Notes under the pieces: generated by a model
What the model was told of the DNA's origin: nothing
The model's input: the letters and a program-made list of their open reading frames with translations, nothing else
Databases searched by the model: none
Assembly (NCBI RefSeq): GCF_964204645.1
Contig: NC_134028.1
Coordinates: 21,612,153 to 21,676,152 of the forward strand
Direction: 5' to 3'
From: Tubulanus polymorphus
Taxonomy: Eukaryota; Nemertea; Palaeonemertea; Tubulaniformes; Tubulanidae
DNA length: 64,000 nt
Made by a program: the position numbers and the translations under genes
Shown here: piece after piece, positions 1-15,000 of the stretch
Numbering within the stretch: position 1 is the stretch's first letter
How the letters are laid out: every line of letters starts with the position of its first letter

Positions 1-3000
1 GCGTTTCATTCGCGTAATTTATGCAAAGCTGTTCGAATTTGTTCCGGTAGAAATCCTGTGGAAAGAACCAGATGATACGCGTATAGATAACCGTAGATTG
101 TTATATTGTAGATTCTTTAAAAGCATTTTTGGTTTGGAATTTTCTAAGGATATCAAGGAGTTTTAGGGACCCTGAAAATCTTACTTATATTTTACATTAT
201 AAGCGACCTACCTCAAATCCGAAGATATCCAGAATAGCGATTGAGTGTTTCTTATTCGTCGTTTGAACCAAACTATTCATTTTCTCGACGAGCCACGTGA
301 AAAGTTGCGAATACAAGCCTTTAGAAATCGCATCCCTGTAATGAAATAAAACTTTCATGATGTAGCATTTAATCCTCAGTAGAAGTTTCAAATAACAGTA
401 TTCAGATATCCATAATAGAACAAACTGTTTCATTGTCATCCAGAATTTTTTCTCAATGCGTTGAACCCACTCAGTGCATCTACACCACAGCACGGTGTAT
501 AAATCAGTGATAAATTTTGCTAGTACTCCGCATCGTGGTGTAATGATGTAATTGGAAATTAGTTTTTATCTGTATTGAAAGGTGGCAGCATTTGCTAACA
601 CAGTTAGATACTAGTAACTGACAATATAGTGCACTGCGGTGTAGATACACTGAAGTGGTATGCCCATTACTTAACACACTGGGGTAGAATTTTCAAATGT
701 TATCTGAAAAATTATCTCCACCACCTTCAGGTATTAATCAGTCAGGTTTAATAACTGGCACAATTTAGCGCATGCTTTTTGTGATACAAACATGAATGTA
801 AGCAGAAACCGGGAGAAAATTCACAATTGCCAGATTGCAAAAGTATCAATGAGGTTTTGACATGTTTCGTACCTGGCATCAATTGCTTGATCTAATGTGT
901 ACGGAGACAGCACACGTTCTCCGCGGGCTTCCTGAAAATTAGTCATAAAACGGAGCTATAAACAGGAACCAGTGATTAAATGAGCGCGACAGGCGAAAGA
1001 TATGAAAATATCACTATTGAGTTAGAATTGATAGGATAAGGACAAGTTTTCTACTTCGAAATGCTACGAAATGCCATCCCTGAATTTTCAAATGTGATGC
1101 AGTTATTGTTAATACACCTCCAAATAGTGTATACCTTTTTAATAATCAAAATTACCCCAAAAATTTATCACTAGACCTTCGATATCAGTCGATAGATCGG
1201 CCCGTTTCCCGAAAATATACATACCGTAACTTTCATAGTCAAAACTTGGTACAACCACTGTTCATCTAAATCCAATAGATGAGAAACCCAGCGTAATTCT
1301 GTATCAGACGCTACTTCTATCGTAGAATCATCAGCCTTCAAAATATCAACCACAATAAATCTTTGCTTAGCTTTCGGTCTTGGTTTCCCCAATCCTGTTG
1401 GATTGTTCATTTAACCTCAAGACAAGACCACGAGATTTAAAGTGTTGCCCGCTCAACGTAAGCAGCCAGCAGGACCCGCCTGTCACTCGGCACTGATATT
1501 CGATACATGTACTAATAATGTCCAATTAGTATTGTATACTTCAGTATTGTAAAACATATTTTGTGTATATTACATTATTTTTCATAGGAAAAAAACTGAT
1601 ATTCAATACAACAGCAAAATAACTTATCTAACTGAGCTACGAAGTTATTATAATAAAGACTAAGAGACTTAAAATCAGTTGGATTTCAAACCTTGTATCG
1701 GGCGTAAACTCTGTGTGATATTAAGTTGAATGGAGTCTCCACTCGCCAAGTTCTCCGTAGTACAAGGCCATTGATTGGCCGTACAAACTGATGGGGAACT
1801 GTTGAGGTTAAACGAGGATGTGTTCTAGGTTTTGTTAGTAGTAAACATTACTCAAGTCTTCCGCGTTGATCTTTCTTCCACATTTGAAATCAAAGTAAAT
1901 CCACTCCATAGCAAAAAACAAGTGGAATAGTGAATCTAATATCTTTGTTTTGACTTATTTAGGATAATATTTGGATTTGGGATTCAAAAAATTCAGTTCA
2001 GAGATGACTGAATATGATCGTCATCTGGCATCCGATATGTATGATATATCTCTGCTGTATGGTATTATTTTCACGGACGAGTATCCAAGGGCCTTCAATG
2101 TGTGGAGGTACCTTTTTCCTGAAGAATATATTGCCCATATGCAGCACAGCTGCCAGAATTTTGTAGATGGTTTTCTGTTCGTCTTCGGTGAAATTTAAAA
2201 TCTGCATAGCTGATTGTAACGCTCGGTAATCATCCTCATCATTTTTTGTCTCAATCGAGCAACTTCCTCCCTGTAAATAATAGTTGAGCTTGGATTATCT
2301 TTGGACACAGGACACCTGTATGAATCTCAATACCTGCATGAATCTCAATATGGATCTCTGCATCTGTGCATGGATCTCAGCATGGATATCAGCATCTGCA
2401 CATGGATCTCGGCGTGGATCTCTGCACAGACCTCAGCATGGTCCCCAATATGGATCTCAGCGTCTGTGCATGAATCTTAGCACAGATCAGGCGCAGATCC
2501 AGGGCTATTCAATGACTACAGCACCGTGAAAAAAGGGCACCAATTTTGAAAAGGGCCAGTATTAATGCCCAGCGAGCGACTTATAGAGTAACAATAATAT
2601 GAGTGCCTTTTTTGAGCAAATGAGAGTGCCTTAGATTGCCTTTTTTGATTTGGGGAATTTATTTTCATTCGCATTTTGCTTTAGGTCTAGTTCAAAAAGG
2701 CAGTCACTTTTTATGGCTCACATATTGTGTGCTCTTTTATTTCCTTCCCGAAACAAAAACAAAAACTTTTCAAGGGCATTTGAAAACTGCAACTACTGCA
2801 CACGCTACATGTGCAACAGTCTGGATCCGCGCCTGCAGATCGCTACATGGATCTTAGCACAGAATGTCTGTATGGATCTCAGCATGGATGTCTATAATCC
2901 TACCTGATTGAGATAGAAGTAGTTCTCAGCAGCTGATAAACCTAGTTCAGTTTTCTGTCTATCGGTCATTCCAGTGAGTATCTCATAAAACACATGATAT

Positions 3001-6000
3001 GATCGCTCATCTTCTGACTGAAATCACAAACAATTCCATGTTAGAATCTATCTGGCCTAGGACGTCTTAGCCACTATCAGATATCTCAGGTCTACCTATA
3101 TCCTAGTTAGCCTTGTTCCCTTAAGAGGACCCCTAACAAGACCGGTATTCAGACCAGTCTACCTGCCACCATGATATAGGCCAACTTCATATTTTTCTTA
3201 TAGTATTTAAGGATTGCCAAAAAGTCTTCATCACTCTAAATTTTAGTTGAATCGGAGAAAAGTGACATATAAACAGCCACTTTCTGCAGTTTTCCCTGAT
3301 TCTTCCATGTGACTACACAAAATTACCTAATTGAGAGAAATTTTTAAGTTCCGGTTTTAAAATGATACAATTCATTCAATTTTTCATTGAATCACATAGG
3401 CCTAGGCCTATAACACGGCACAGCTATCTAATTCCCTGAGTTTTCTGATTCTTTTCTGAGTTTTCTGAGTTTTTCAGGCTTTTTGCGAAGTTTGTAAAGC
3501 ATTCCCTGAATTTTCCTTAAACTGTTCTCCATTTTTCTAATTCCCTGAGTTTTCCGGGACCCAGTTTTACAAAAAAGTTTAACTCAAATTTTTGCTATTT
3601 GGTTACTTCATGTTTTCAATGAGGACAATTCAAACTTAACCATTTTTGGCTTACACTTTTTCGTTAAACTGGGCCCTAGTCAACCAGTGTTCCTTGTAGA
3701 GTTACATGCATCCATTGTCAAAGCTCATTGAACAATTATGTCCCTTCAGGACAATGATTGACTACTGAATAGACCCATCTAGAATCACTTGTGGCAGCTA
3801 ACAATGCATCACTGGTAACAGCTTTGGGACTGGGTGACACCCACAGCTGAATTCATTTCACATTGATGCGAAATCGTGTTGGGCTTGTGGTTTATCGATT
3901 CAATAATGTTGTATCAATTAAGGATTAATTAATTCATCGGACAGATGAATTGTGAACAAGTGAACCGCCTAAACTCAGCCATTCTAAACCAGGATGACGG
4001 ACATATTCTTCCTTATGAAACTGATCTGATGTATGTTTTATTGCACCACTCTGCTCACTGACACTACTGCGAGTGCCACACACACACACACCTGGTACGC
4101 CAGCTGAGGAGCGCAGGAAACAATAATATCATTTAAGCCCATCAATATTATGGTGAAAACACAGGGGCTTTCCAGGATACCAGGGGCCTATGGTGGCTGA
4201 TAAGGGCCATAGTGTAAAATTCCTGGTACGTAAATGAGGGCGCCAGAACGCCAGAACGCCAAAACGAAAAAAAACGTCAAATTTTCTCTGAAAATTCGTT
4301 TTGGCGCGCCAAAACAAAGAAAATTCCGTTTTGGCGCTCCCCCAAAACGAACTTTCGTTTTGGCGCCCCCGCCAAAACAACGAAAAACGTCGGAATTTCT
4401 CTAAAAGTTCGTTTTGGCGTGCCAAAACGGAGAATATTCCGTTTTGGTGCCCCCGCCAAAACGAACTTTCATTTTGGCGCCCCCGCCAAAACAACGAAAA
4501 ACGTCGAAATTTCTCGAAAAGGAAATAACCACGCCAAAACGGAATTTTCTTTGTTTTGGCGCGGTTATTTCCGTTTTGGCGCCCCCGCCAAAACAAGCAT
4601 TCAACCACAGTAAAATTATTTTTCAATTTGGCGCGTTGATCTTGTGTGTAATTTGCATAAATTTGCATTTATAAAATTATTTTACGTGGTTGAAAGTTAG
4701 TTTTGGCGGGGTGCCAAAACGGAATTTTCTTTGTTTTGGCGCGCCAAAACGAACTTTTAAAGAAAATTGGACGTTTTTCGTTGTTTTGGCGGGGCGCCAA
4801 AACAGAATTTTCTTTGTTTTGGCGCACCAAAACGAACTTTCAGAAAAAATTGGACGTTTTTTTTCTTTTTGGCGTTCTGGCGCCCTCATTTACATACCAG
4901 GAATTTTACACTATGGCCCTTATCAGCCACCATAGGGGCCAGTTGCACCGTCGTGACTTAGTTCAAAAGTGTCTTAAGACTGGTCTTAAGTTGTTAGTTA
5001 GATTGGCTGCCAACTAGATAGATAGAACTAAAAAGTTGGTCTTAGACTGGTCTTAAGTCTAAGCCATGACCATGGAACCGGCCCCAGATGATACCAGTAT
5101 CCCTGAAATCCAGGGATACTGGTGGGATACTGGTATCATCCATTCTCCATCAACAAGCCGTTGAGAAAAAGTAGGATTTGGTGACACTGACAATGACAGA
5201 ACCCGCTGGTAAAAATATACATCGAATCGTTTGTCTACTGTTTTACATCCACGTGACCTTGAAATAATGATTTTCGCTTGCCGGCGTGAGCTTCGGAGCT
5301 GGAGCTCATGCGACCCGGATGGCTTTTTTGGCTGGTTTCTGTTGGAACTTTGTGACTGGTCTTGTCTGAATACCAGTCGTTGTTACGGATGAACAACGGC
5401 TAGGTACTAGACTATGACTTGTCCTGTACTTACATGTGTAACTATCCGTGATTTCTCCAAAAGATATTCCGATATCCTAGCACCAGTTATTGCACAACTG
5501 AAATGAAAAATCATTTAGAAAAGATTTTCATATTTATCAAGACCGGCGGCGCGTCACACCAGTTTATAGAAAGAAGATAAGATCAAAAAGACAAGAGAGT
5601 GACAGTTTTTTCATGCAAATATCATTATTCAAGAAATCTACGTATCATACATCATTTCTATATTGATCCACAAGCAGTGCAGGATACACTCTTGTTTTCT
5701 CAGAAATCTTATACCGGTAGAAGGAAATAATACTACGTGGATTTTACACCCCCTGCAGGTTGAACAATTTCAAACAGTTCACACAAAATCCTAAATTACT
5801 GCCCCCGATAGCGCATCATCGTGATTGACAGGTAAGCAGAGGAAAGTAGAGAAATAAGTAAGCTTACAATGTTAACTGTTTAAAATTGTTTAAATCGTTT
5901 TCATTAAACCTCTACATCTTAATCGAGTCAGAATTTGAACATCACTGGGTTTATTATTAAATCAGTCAACATAAAATGCTCATCAAAACATCGTTTCTGG

Positions 6001-9000
6001 CGCGTCAAATATGATCTCACATATTCTGACAAAACCAAATCGCTATCGTAGATATACTGTCAAAGCTCTTGACGCGACAAAATCACTACCGTAGATATTC
6101 TGTCAGAACTGAATGTTCATTTGACGCATCAAAATCGCTATCAAATCATACATATACTGTCAAAATTAAAACTATATATTTTGTATTTACCCGTATACAC
6201 TCTCCGTGCTCGCAATGAGTAAAATAATTATTACGTATATATTTTTCAAATACACACACAATTTGAAAGAAAATCTACTTTTACAATTAGGGTTGTTAAA
6301 GGTTGGGGGCACGATATCCACTTCCTATTAGAAAGGCCTTAGAGCTCCGGCTATGTGAAAATGATTTTTTTTATCATCAACATATTATCATCAACCTACT
6401 TTTTAAAGTAGACTTCGACGTATTTTCCGAAGCGGCTTGAATTATCGTTGCGTATGGTTTTCGCGTTACCGAACGACTCCAACAGCGGATTGGCCTCCAA
6501 TATCTGTTCGGTGACCAGGTTATTTTTGGACTGATTGACGGCTGCTAGGTAATGCAGTAGCAGTTTGGTGCTCTCCGTTTTACCAGCGCCGCTTTCACCG
6601 CTGATCACGATCACCTGTTTCTCGTCGTCTTTGATCATTTTCATGTAAGCGTCGTTACCGATAGCGAATAAATGTCTGACAAATAAAAATTTGAAAAATA
6701 AATGAATTTCTACGTACAAAATTTTTCACTAAATTCAGTGGAACCCCGTTACAGCGATCTTTACGGGACCTGGAAATACGTTCGTTATAATCGATAGTTC
6801 GTTATATCCAGTATTAAATTAATCACATTTTCTTACTCGAGAGACAAAATTCTATATTTGTTATATCCGAAGAATCGTTGTATCCGAGTTCGTTGTAACG
6901 AGATTCCACAGTAGTTAAAATGAGGACAGTAATAATTCGCAGGTTATCGGTAATTTTTTCACAATCACATGCTTGTCAGTTATCAGCTACGGATTTGGTA
7001 ATCTAATAACCGGTATCTTAATCGTTTATAAATTTGATTCATTATTCGATTCACATAACATATTCGCCAGAAAATGATATCTATATATTGTTATTGCTAA
7101 TTATATGGATTTCGGCTTTATAGGTTTTCGACCAGGCCCCTACCTGGAATCTCGACTCAGAACGTATTCTTTAAATCCAAACTTTTTATACCTATTTATC
7201 AAATACTTACGGTGGAAGAGTTCCGAGCACCTGTCCTTCATAACGTTTAACCATATCCAAACCATAAACATCGAACATCTTATACGGGTTGACAGCCACG
7301 AGGATGCTTCCAGTGTATGTCTACAAAACAGAAATTCTACATCTATACTTTCGACTCTTTAGATGCAGAAAGAATAGAAAACTATTCACAGGGCTGCCAA
7401 CCCAACCTCTGAAAACCTCTCGCAAGTCAGATTTCTTTTCGGGACATTTCATCGAAATATGAAAGTAAATGTTCAATTAATCAGCAATTAAAAGTAAGAC
7501 CGACCCTCAATAACATCTTTCATATTATTTTATGTACACATCAAACAAATCAAATTTCAGTATTTCTCGTTAGAAAATAGTTACAAATACTGAAAATCCG
7601 GAACAGCTGGCAGCTCTATTTTAGTAAATAATATGTATACAACATATATTCATTGAAACTGCTGTAAAAGCTCATGCTGCTCATTAAACTCGTTTTTTTT
7701 CCAGCGCACGCTGTTTTACGAAACGTTTTATGATACTCGATGCTTTGGGAAGGGGGAAGCCTCCAATTTGAAGATTGATTGAGTTGACATAAGGATATAC
7801 CCAGTACATTAATGTAAATCCCGCCGGTATATCCGGTAACTATGGTGGCTGATAAGGGCCATAGCGTAAAATTCCTGGTATGTAAATGAGGGCGCCAGAA
7901 CGCCAGAACGCCAAAACGAAAAAAAATGTCCAATTTTCTCTAAAAGTTCGTTTTGGCGAGTCAAAACAAAGAAAATTCCGTTTTGGCGCCCCAGCCAAAA
8001 CGAACTTTCAGTTTGGCGCCCCCGCCAAAACGAACTTTCGTTTTGGCGCTCCCGCCAAAACAACGAAAAACGTCCAATTTTCTCTGAAAGTTCGTTTTGG
8101 CGCGCCAAAACAAAGAAAATTCCGTTTTGGCGCCCCCGCCAAAACGAACTTTCAGTTTGGCGCCCCCGCCAAAACGAACTTTCGTTTTGGCGCTCCCGCC
8201 AAAACAACGAAAAACGTCCAATTTTCTCTGAAAGTTCGTTTTGGCGCGCCAAAACAAAGAAAATTTCGTTTTGGCGCGGTTATTTCCGTTTTGGCGCCCC
8301 CGCCAAAACAAGCATTCAACCACAGTAAAATTATTTTTCAATTTGGCGCGTTGATCTTGTGTGTAATTTGCATAAATTTGCATATATGAAAATATTTTAC
8401 GTATATATAGAATTATTTTACGTGGTTTAAAGTTCGTCTTGGCGGGGGCGCCAAAACGGAATATTCGTTGTTTTGGCGCGCCAAAACGAACTTTCAGAGA
8501 AAATTCGACGTTTTTCGTTGTTTGGGCGGGGTGCCAAAATGAAAGTTCGTTTTGGCGGGGGCGCCAAAACGAACTTTTAGAGAAAATTTGACGTTTTTTT
8601 TTCGTTTTGGCGTTCTGGCGTTCTGGCGCCCTCATTTACATACCAGGAATTTTACGCTATGGCCCTTATCAGCCACCATAGGTAACCTCATCGTAAAATC
8701 AAAAATACATAATATTTCTCAGTATTGTTAGTGCAGTATTTTAGATGAATTCATATTCATAAACGTAATTGAATATCCTGGAAGCAATACGGTTAGATAT
8801 CTAATGTAAATTACTGAAATAAAAAAGAAAATCCAATATCCACTTCGTCATTATTTCTCGTTACACAAGGCTCGTTGTATGTATTCAGCTGACTTAGGTT
8901 CAAACCCTGCGAGCTTTGCCAGGTTTGCTCTCCAGACGATTGGGCAGCCACTTCTCATCTTACCTGGTTACCAAAGGTTTGGTATGAGGCGTTTTTACAA

Positions 9001-12000
9001 TTTCGCTTTTGAAAATTGTATTCACATTTTTTCACCGCAAAAACCTCAGGCTGAGTAAATTGAAAGTCAACGAGTCAGTTTCGATCCTTCATTGCTAAAT
9101 CATCGCGATAGTTAATGATGAAGCAAGTTCATCATAAAAATGATTCATTTCGTAGTTTAAGGTAGGGAAAATTGTATTTATTTAGATAAAAACATGTCAC
9201 GAAACATTCTGAAAACAATACTCACGTATATGTGTTCATTTATGTAGCGTTTCTTTAAATTATGTAGAACTGAAGCTTCGTTCAAATCCCTGTAAAGAAA
9301 TTCATAGCAATTACGAAAAGTGTAGTAAATTACCATAGAGTACTACATTATTCCTGAAGATGACAATTGGATATGGCCAACTCGTCGAATAAACCCAGTA
9401 GCTCAACGAAACCTCTCAGACTCGTTTTTCTATATTTATGTACGGTATTTTAGGTATTTGACCGTACTGCTGTGTATACATTTTAAGGTGTCTGGTGTTA
9501 AGCAAATAAAGTTTAGAGACTTACGGAAGGCTAATCATATCATCCACTCCATCAGGTCCAGTGTCTTCACGTTTCTCTACATTAGCCATAGTATCCATTC
9601 TGTAAATGTGAGTCTGAATAAAGCAAACATTGAAACATATTTAATAGAATCACTGTATAGCGGATTTCAGTTTAAGTCTTTTTGTTCATAGAAGCTCCTA
9701 TACGGTATTCGCTAATACCACCAGGAAACCTTATTCTGTGCAGGAAGCCGTAGTACGTGGTTCAGTTCGTATACATATCCAGACTCCTACATAAGATTTT
9801 CCTTGAAGACCCCAAGCTTCCAAAAAATCATCCTTACATATTTTCCTCATTCAAATTAACACTTTCAATTCACAAGGTCTAATTGTTTGACAGTGATTAT
9901 TCATCGCGATTATTTTCCTCTGAAATTTCCACCGTTTTCAGTAATTCTTTGTCGTCAAAGAACTGTTCCGCAAAAATTCTGATAACCGTCACAAATGATT
10001 CAACAGAAATCGTATCATCGTTTGTATAGGTGAAGCCCGTTTGGATCGGGTCTTTTTAGGACAAGAAGTATTGTCCGACATAAGTGAAAATTTGACTTAG
10101 GGAATAAATCTAACATTGCTAATTGAAAAAAATTGTCCCTAAACATTCAATATGATTTATGCAGAAATTCGGCTTAACTGGGCTTGACTGTACACAACCG
10201 TGGTACTACAGGGGGGTTATCAACTCTTATTTTGCATTTATGAAATATATTCCATTTATCTAACATAGTCTATAGCAATGAACTTGACACAGTTCTGTAT
10301 TATACAAACATGTATGCACAAATGTACAATCAAAAATCCATAAAGACTAGTCTTTAATGAATTTTTGGTACAATGAATACATATATAGCTTTATGGCCTG
10401 GGGTGAGTTCAATTCTGTTCTAATTGATTGATCTTAATGAATCTTCATAGCGTGGAACCAACCATTACGTACTAATAATACGAAGGTAATAATGAAGGTA
10501 TTCATGAAATTAAGAAATATTAGCCACTTGCCCGAATTAATAGGCATTTATTGAATAGGAATTCAGAAATTCGTTGCCACTTCAAGTAATTTTAAAAGAT
10601 TAAAAACGAAATACATTATCCTCAAGTTGGGATGACTTCGATGGTTTTATTGGCAGTTATTGTTGAAATAAAGATTGATATACCGTGTTGACAGTTTCGA
10701 TGCTCTCTCTCAGGGCGTCCTCCTGAGAACTGCGGTAAACTAATTTTGGATTATCTTAAGAATAATTATAAGGATAATCGTATGAATTTCTTTGAAGGAT
10801 TTTGAATGGTTTTTAGAGAGAGAGAGAGATCTATACGTCTGAGTACACAGACTATTCTAATAGAAGATATTTTATCTACACTAACTCGGCTAGATTAAGC
10901 AAGCTACATAGATATCGAAATTGAGGCAAAAATGATTCCGTATATTAGACGAAAAAGACGAAGCATCAAGAGACTAGATTTTCAATGTGCGTTACCTTAT
11001 TGTCAATTCTTGTTTCGATACTGATGAAATTGTGATACTGTGAGAAGTCAATAACTTTCCCGGGAACGGGATAACCGATCCCTATATCAAACCATACTAA
11101 CTGACCCTGTAAAAAAGAAACGTGTTCAATATTTTATCTAGTTTAGTATTGAGACATCATCTTTACAATTAGGGAACTACTCCCTAATTACCCATTTCAA
11201 GGGAGCTGCGCCCAACCCACTTGAAAGGTGTGTTTATTATGAAACTTGTTCCCAGTATATTCTACATTTAGGTTTAGCTTTCATTTGTCATATGACGGGG
11301 TATTCATTTCATTCCTCAATCTGGAACTAATTGCTCAAGAACGTTTGCTCCCAGCTAGAGACTCTAGTACTGCCAGCATTGCAACTAAATATAACAGATC
11401 AATCCTGCTATTTCCAACATGAAAGTCAAAGTATTGATCCTTAAAATGGCTGAACGTAAGAAAAAACCAAAACGTTTCACACTATATCCACTTTTTCTAC
11501 TCTTCCTTGAGATTACTGAGTTGTGGCAAACCAAGAATGAGTAATGACAGCGCAGACCAGCTCGAACCAGCCTGATACGTGCAATTCAGCTGATTAAGGG
11601 TTGAAAATACTACGGTACTCACTCTGCAAAGCACATCTGCATACAGAATCATCACATCATTTGTCATGAATTCGAAAAACTTCATATTCGATCGCGAAAA
11701 TATAGTTTTATCCAAGATAAGTCGGATTCAACGATTCAGCCTTGTTTAAAACGGGTCTAAATTTACCCCGTTCAGGGTACACGTTTTTTGACGCAATTTT
11801 GAGTAAAATATATTCCGTATCAATTTGTGAGATTCCACGCGAGTGTCGTTTTTAAAATCCCGGTATCTGATGTACGAAAGAAAACTGTCAAGCCCTAGGA
11901 CGTTTAGCTGCGCTCGTGGCTAGTGTCTTCACTATTCCCCGAGCAATAGCCAGCCCATCCCTAAGCGTTAAAACAACAATATACTAGAAATGGTAAACCG

Positions 12001-15000
12001 ATAGTTGCTTTATGAACTATAAAGAACAAGTGCTTTTGAAATGTTCTATCGTCAATGTTTTTTTTGTTCTTATCAGCGAAATAAATACGAATAAAATCAA
12101 ATGTATACCCCCTCCCCTATAAACGTCACTTGGAAACGCTTGGAGCACCGACGAAGGTGTTAAGCAACACGATACCAGTAATATAACGCAGGAAATCATA
12201 GTGAAATTGCGTGAAGTGAAATTTAAGCGCTATATAAAAAGTATTGGAAAAGTTGAAACTAACACTGAAGTATATATGTTCTGTTATAGAAAAACCTTCG
12301 CATGGATTTTGCGGAAAACAATGATAGAATAGATTCTTAGGATTTGATGCTAAACATTCAACGCGATTTCAAGGTTCGCTTTTTTGGAATAACCTTATAA
12401 TTCTCTAGTCGGATCGATGAAATGTTGATTTCCAACGGCTCCCTGATTCTCAACTCGGCGAAATATTCAGTCCTCCTAAGTGTACTGTTTACTGAAATTC
12501 AATTTTTCAATGTCATTTTACTTATTTTCTATAAGATTCGATTAAAGTAAATAACGGTCTGATTTCTTGTCCCGCGGTCTCAACAAGCCCAATCCTATCA
12601 ATATGCACGCGATCTAAACTCAATAACTCCTACCTATGCATAATGAAGATTAAGCCATCGGAGTGAATATGTTTTCCGACCCGTCCAATATGAAACACTA
12701 GGTTCTAATGGAGTCTGTTGCTGACTGGAAAGAACTAAAGGTAATTGGAAAATTGCGTGTCAAGTAGGTTTAATTGTTCTTATTCAACGATCTTTCAGCT
12801 CATATACTGAAGACGAGAAAGTAGGTACCGTATTTCTAGACGGTCACATTAGATTCACGCAGTTAAACACGGATCCAATCTCTAAAAATACCATTCACTT
12901 TTGCTACAGCTTTTAATCGATGACATTTCTTAATATCGACGAATGTTGCCGATATCAAATTACATTCTCAGTATGCCCGTAACGAGGAATTATAAAGAAA
13001 AAAAATGAATTTTCATTCTAGGACAATGCGGGCCCGGTCCCTGGATGATACATTTTTCCTCGGGACCTAGTGTGCCGTGGTACGAACCCTCTAGATAGAA
13101 CACGTACGATCAGGAATCCCGTGTCATTCTATACCCCCGGGTGTTTCTCGTCACGTTTATCGATGAACTCGTCTTATGAACAATATCATATAGATAATTT
13201 CCAATCTGATTGAAGCCGCTAGACTTTATGTGCGGCTAAGCTACGCGTAAGCCCAACGCACACCGCAAAACATTTGTTTCACCGAAACAGAAAACACGTT
13301 TTTCTGGAAACGTTTTTTGTTCGTGAAAAAAGTTTTTCAGTTCGGCGTTTTGTTTTTAGCCTTTCCCGCACACGGCATAACAAAAAACATCGAAAATGTT
13401 TTTTCACGAGGAAAAAAAGTTTTTTCGGTGCAGTGTGCGTTGGGCTTTAGGGTTCAAATTCCCGTCGAAGCTGGCTACCGGTTCCCGGTTCCCGATTCGG
13501 CTCCCGATTCAAAATGGTTTTGAATCGGGAGGAAATCGTCACACGCATGGTGTTGATTCAGACGTCTCGATTAGCCTGGTGGCCAAGGTCAAGGTTGCGG
13601 TTAACTCATTTCAGCAGACATAGTTACGCAATTATGTTTACCTGCTGTCCGCAAAAGAGTCGAATCGAATAAGTAGCCAGCTTCACATTTTGAGCCGGGA
13701 GCCGGCTACCGGTTCCCGGTTCCCGGTTCGGCTACCGATTCAAAATGGTCTTGAATCGGGAGCCAAATCGGGAACCGGGAGCCAGCTTCACAGGGGAAGA
13801 GGATGCATTCGGGTCTGGCACTGCAGTTGAACAGTTGATGCAAAAACATTACGAAGTAGCCGCAACTCAACAAATGTAAATCCTTGATAATACATAGATT
13901 TCATGGTGATAATTTACCCAGTCCTGGCAGTGGTTGTCTCCACAGTGATCTACGTCGCTCTACGATCCTAGTGTAACCAACTGTGGTACATCAGACACTA
14001 TAAGGCTCTTGGTGAAGGTGAAGATATCTATGGTTTGTGTAGCTGTCAATTTACATTAATCCTTCCGTTCAAAACTCCGTTTTTTTCATATTGAAAACAT
14101 CAATATTTGAAACAGTTGTCGTTGAAATCAGACTTCGCGGTGCGGCTTATAGAGTATGGAAAGGAGTGTTTTATAGGTTGGTGAAAGTACTCGATGGTAA
14201 ATCGTGTTAATGGATGTCATCTCAATGGGTAACACTAGCGTTAGATGGCCTGACACCAAAATTATAGTCTATTTACAATCAACTTTAAACTGGATGTTTA
14301 GGCTTTTTCCGAATTATTATCAAACGAGCCTCGAAGAAGCGGAATCTAAAATATTCAATTTTTCCACTAAGTGTTTGCAATCGTTTCTATTAATGATTGA
14401 TTTGTTAATGAGGAAAGTTCGATAAAAATGAGCATGACATCAAATCTAATCAATCAAATTAATAAATAAGATAAAGAAATACAGAATTAGAACTCGCGAA
14501 CAAACCGCGAAATGCATTATAAATGGCAAAACTATTCAGACAAATATATAACAACTTTAAGAGACGAATAAATCATTTTCCCGGCAACAAAAACCATTCA
14601 TTGCAATTAGAAATCAATCAATCACTTGTTATTATTTCATGTGACAAGTCTTTCACTGGTGCCTCGAATACGGAGGAAAGTGGAATAAAAAGACACATTT
14701 TCTAATATTTTCTAATAAATGAAAGTGAGCCATCAGAATCCCCATTCGCCGAGTATGCTTGTATGAGCAGTATGCACAACACATATTAGCAACACGTATT
14801 GGAGTTCATATTTCCTGTTAACCGTTACCTAAAATCGCATTTTGTTATGTATGTATTACTTACGAATGTCATCGAGTGGGTGAAGTAATTAATTGTTTCA
14901 GAGTCACGGCGCATTTTCGTTTCATCGCAAATTTTGTCGGATCTTATATAGTACGTAATACCCTTGTTAGCATGAATAACAGTTATTTCTACCCGTCCTG

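Noticed and set aside
4129-8635. Open frames of 150-220 codons in and around the fold-back elements
   Set aside because: They occur in all frames and both strands, are made of repeated FWRGRQN/RFGAPAK-type peptides, and simply read the hairpin array.
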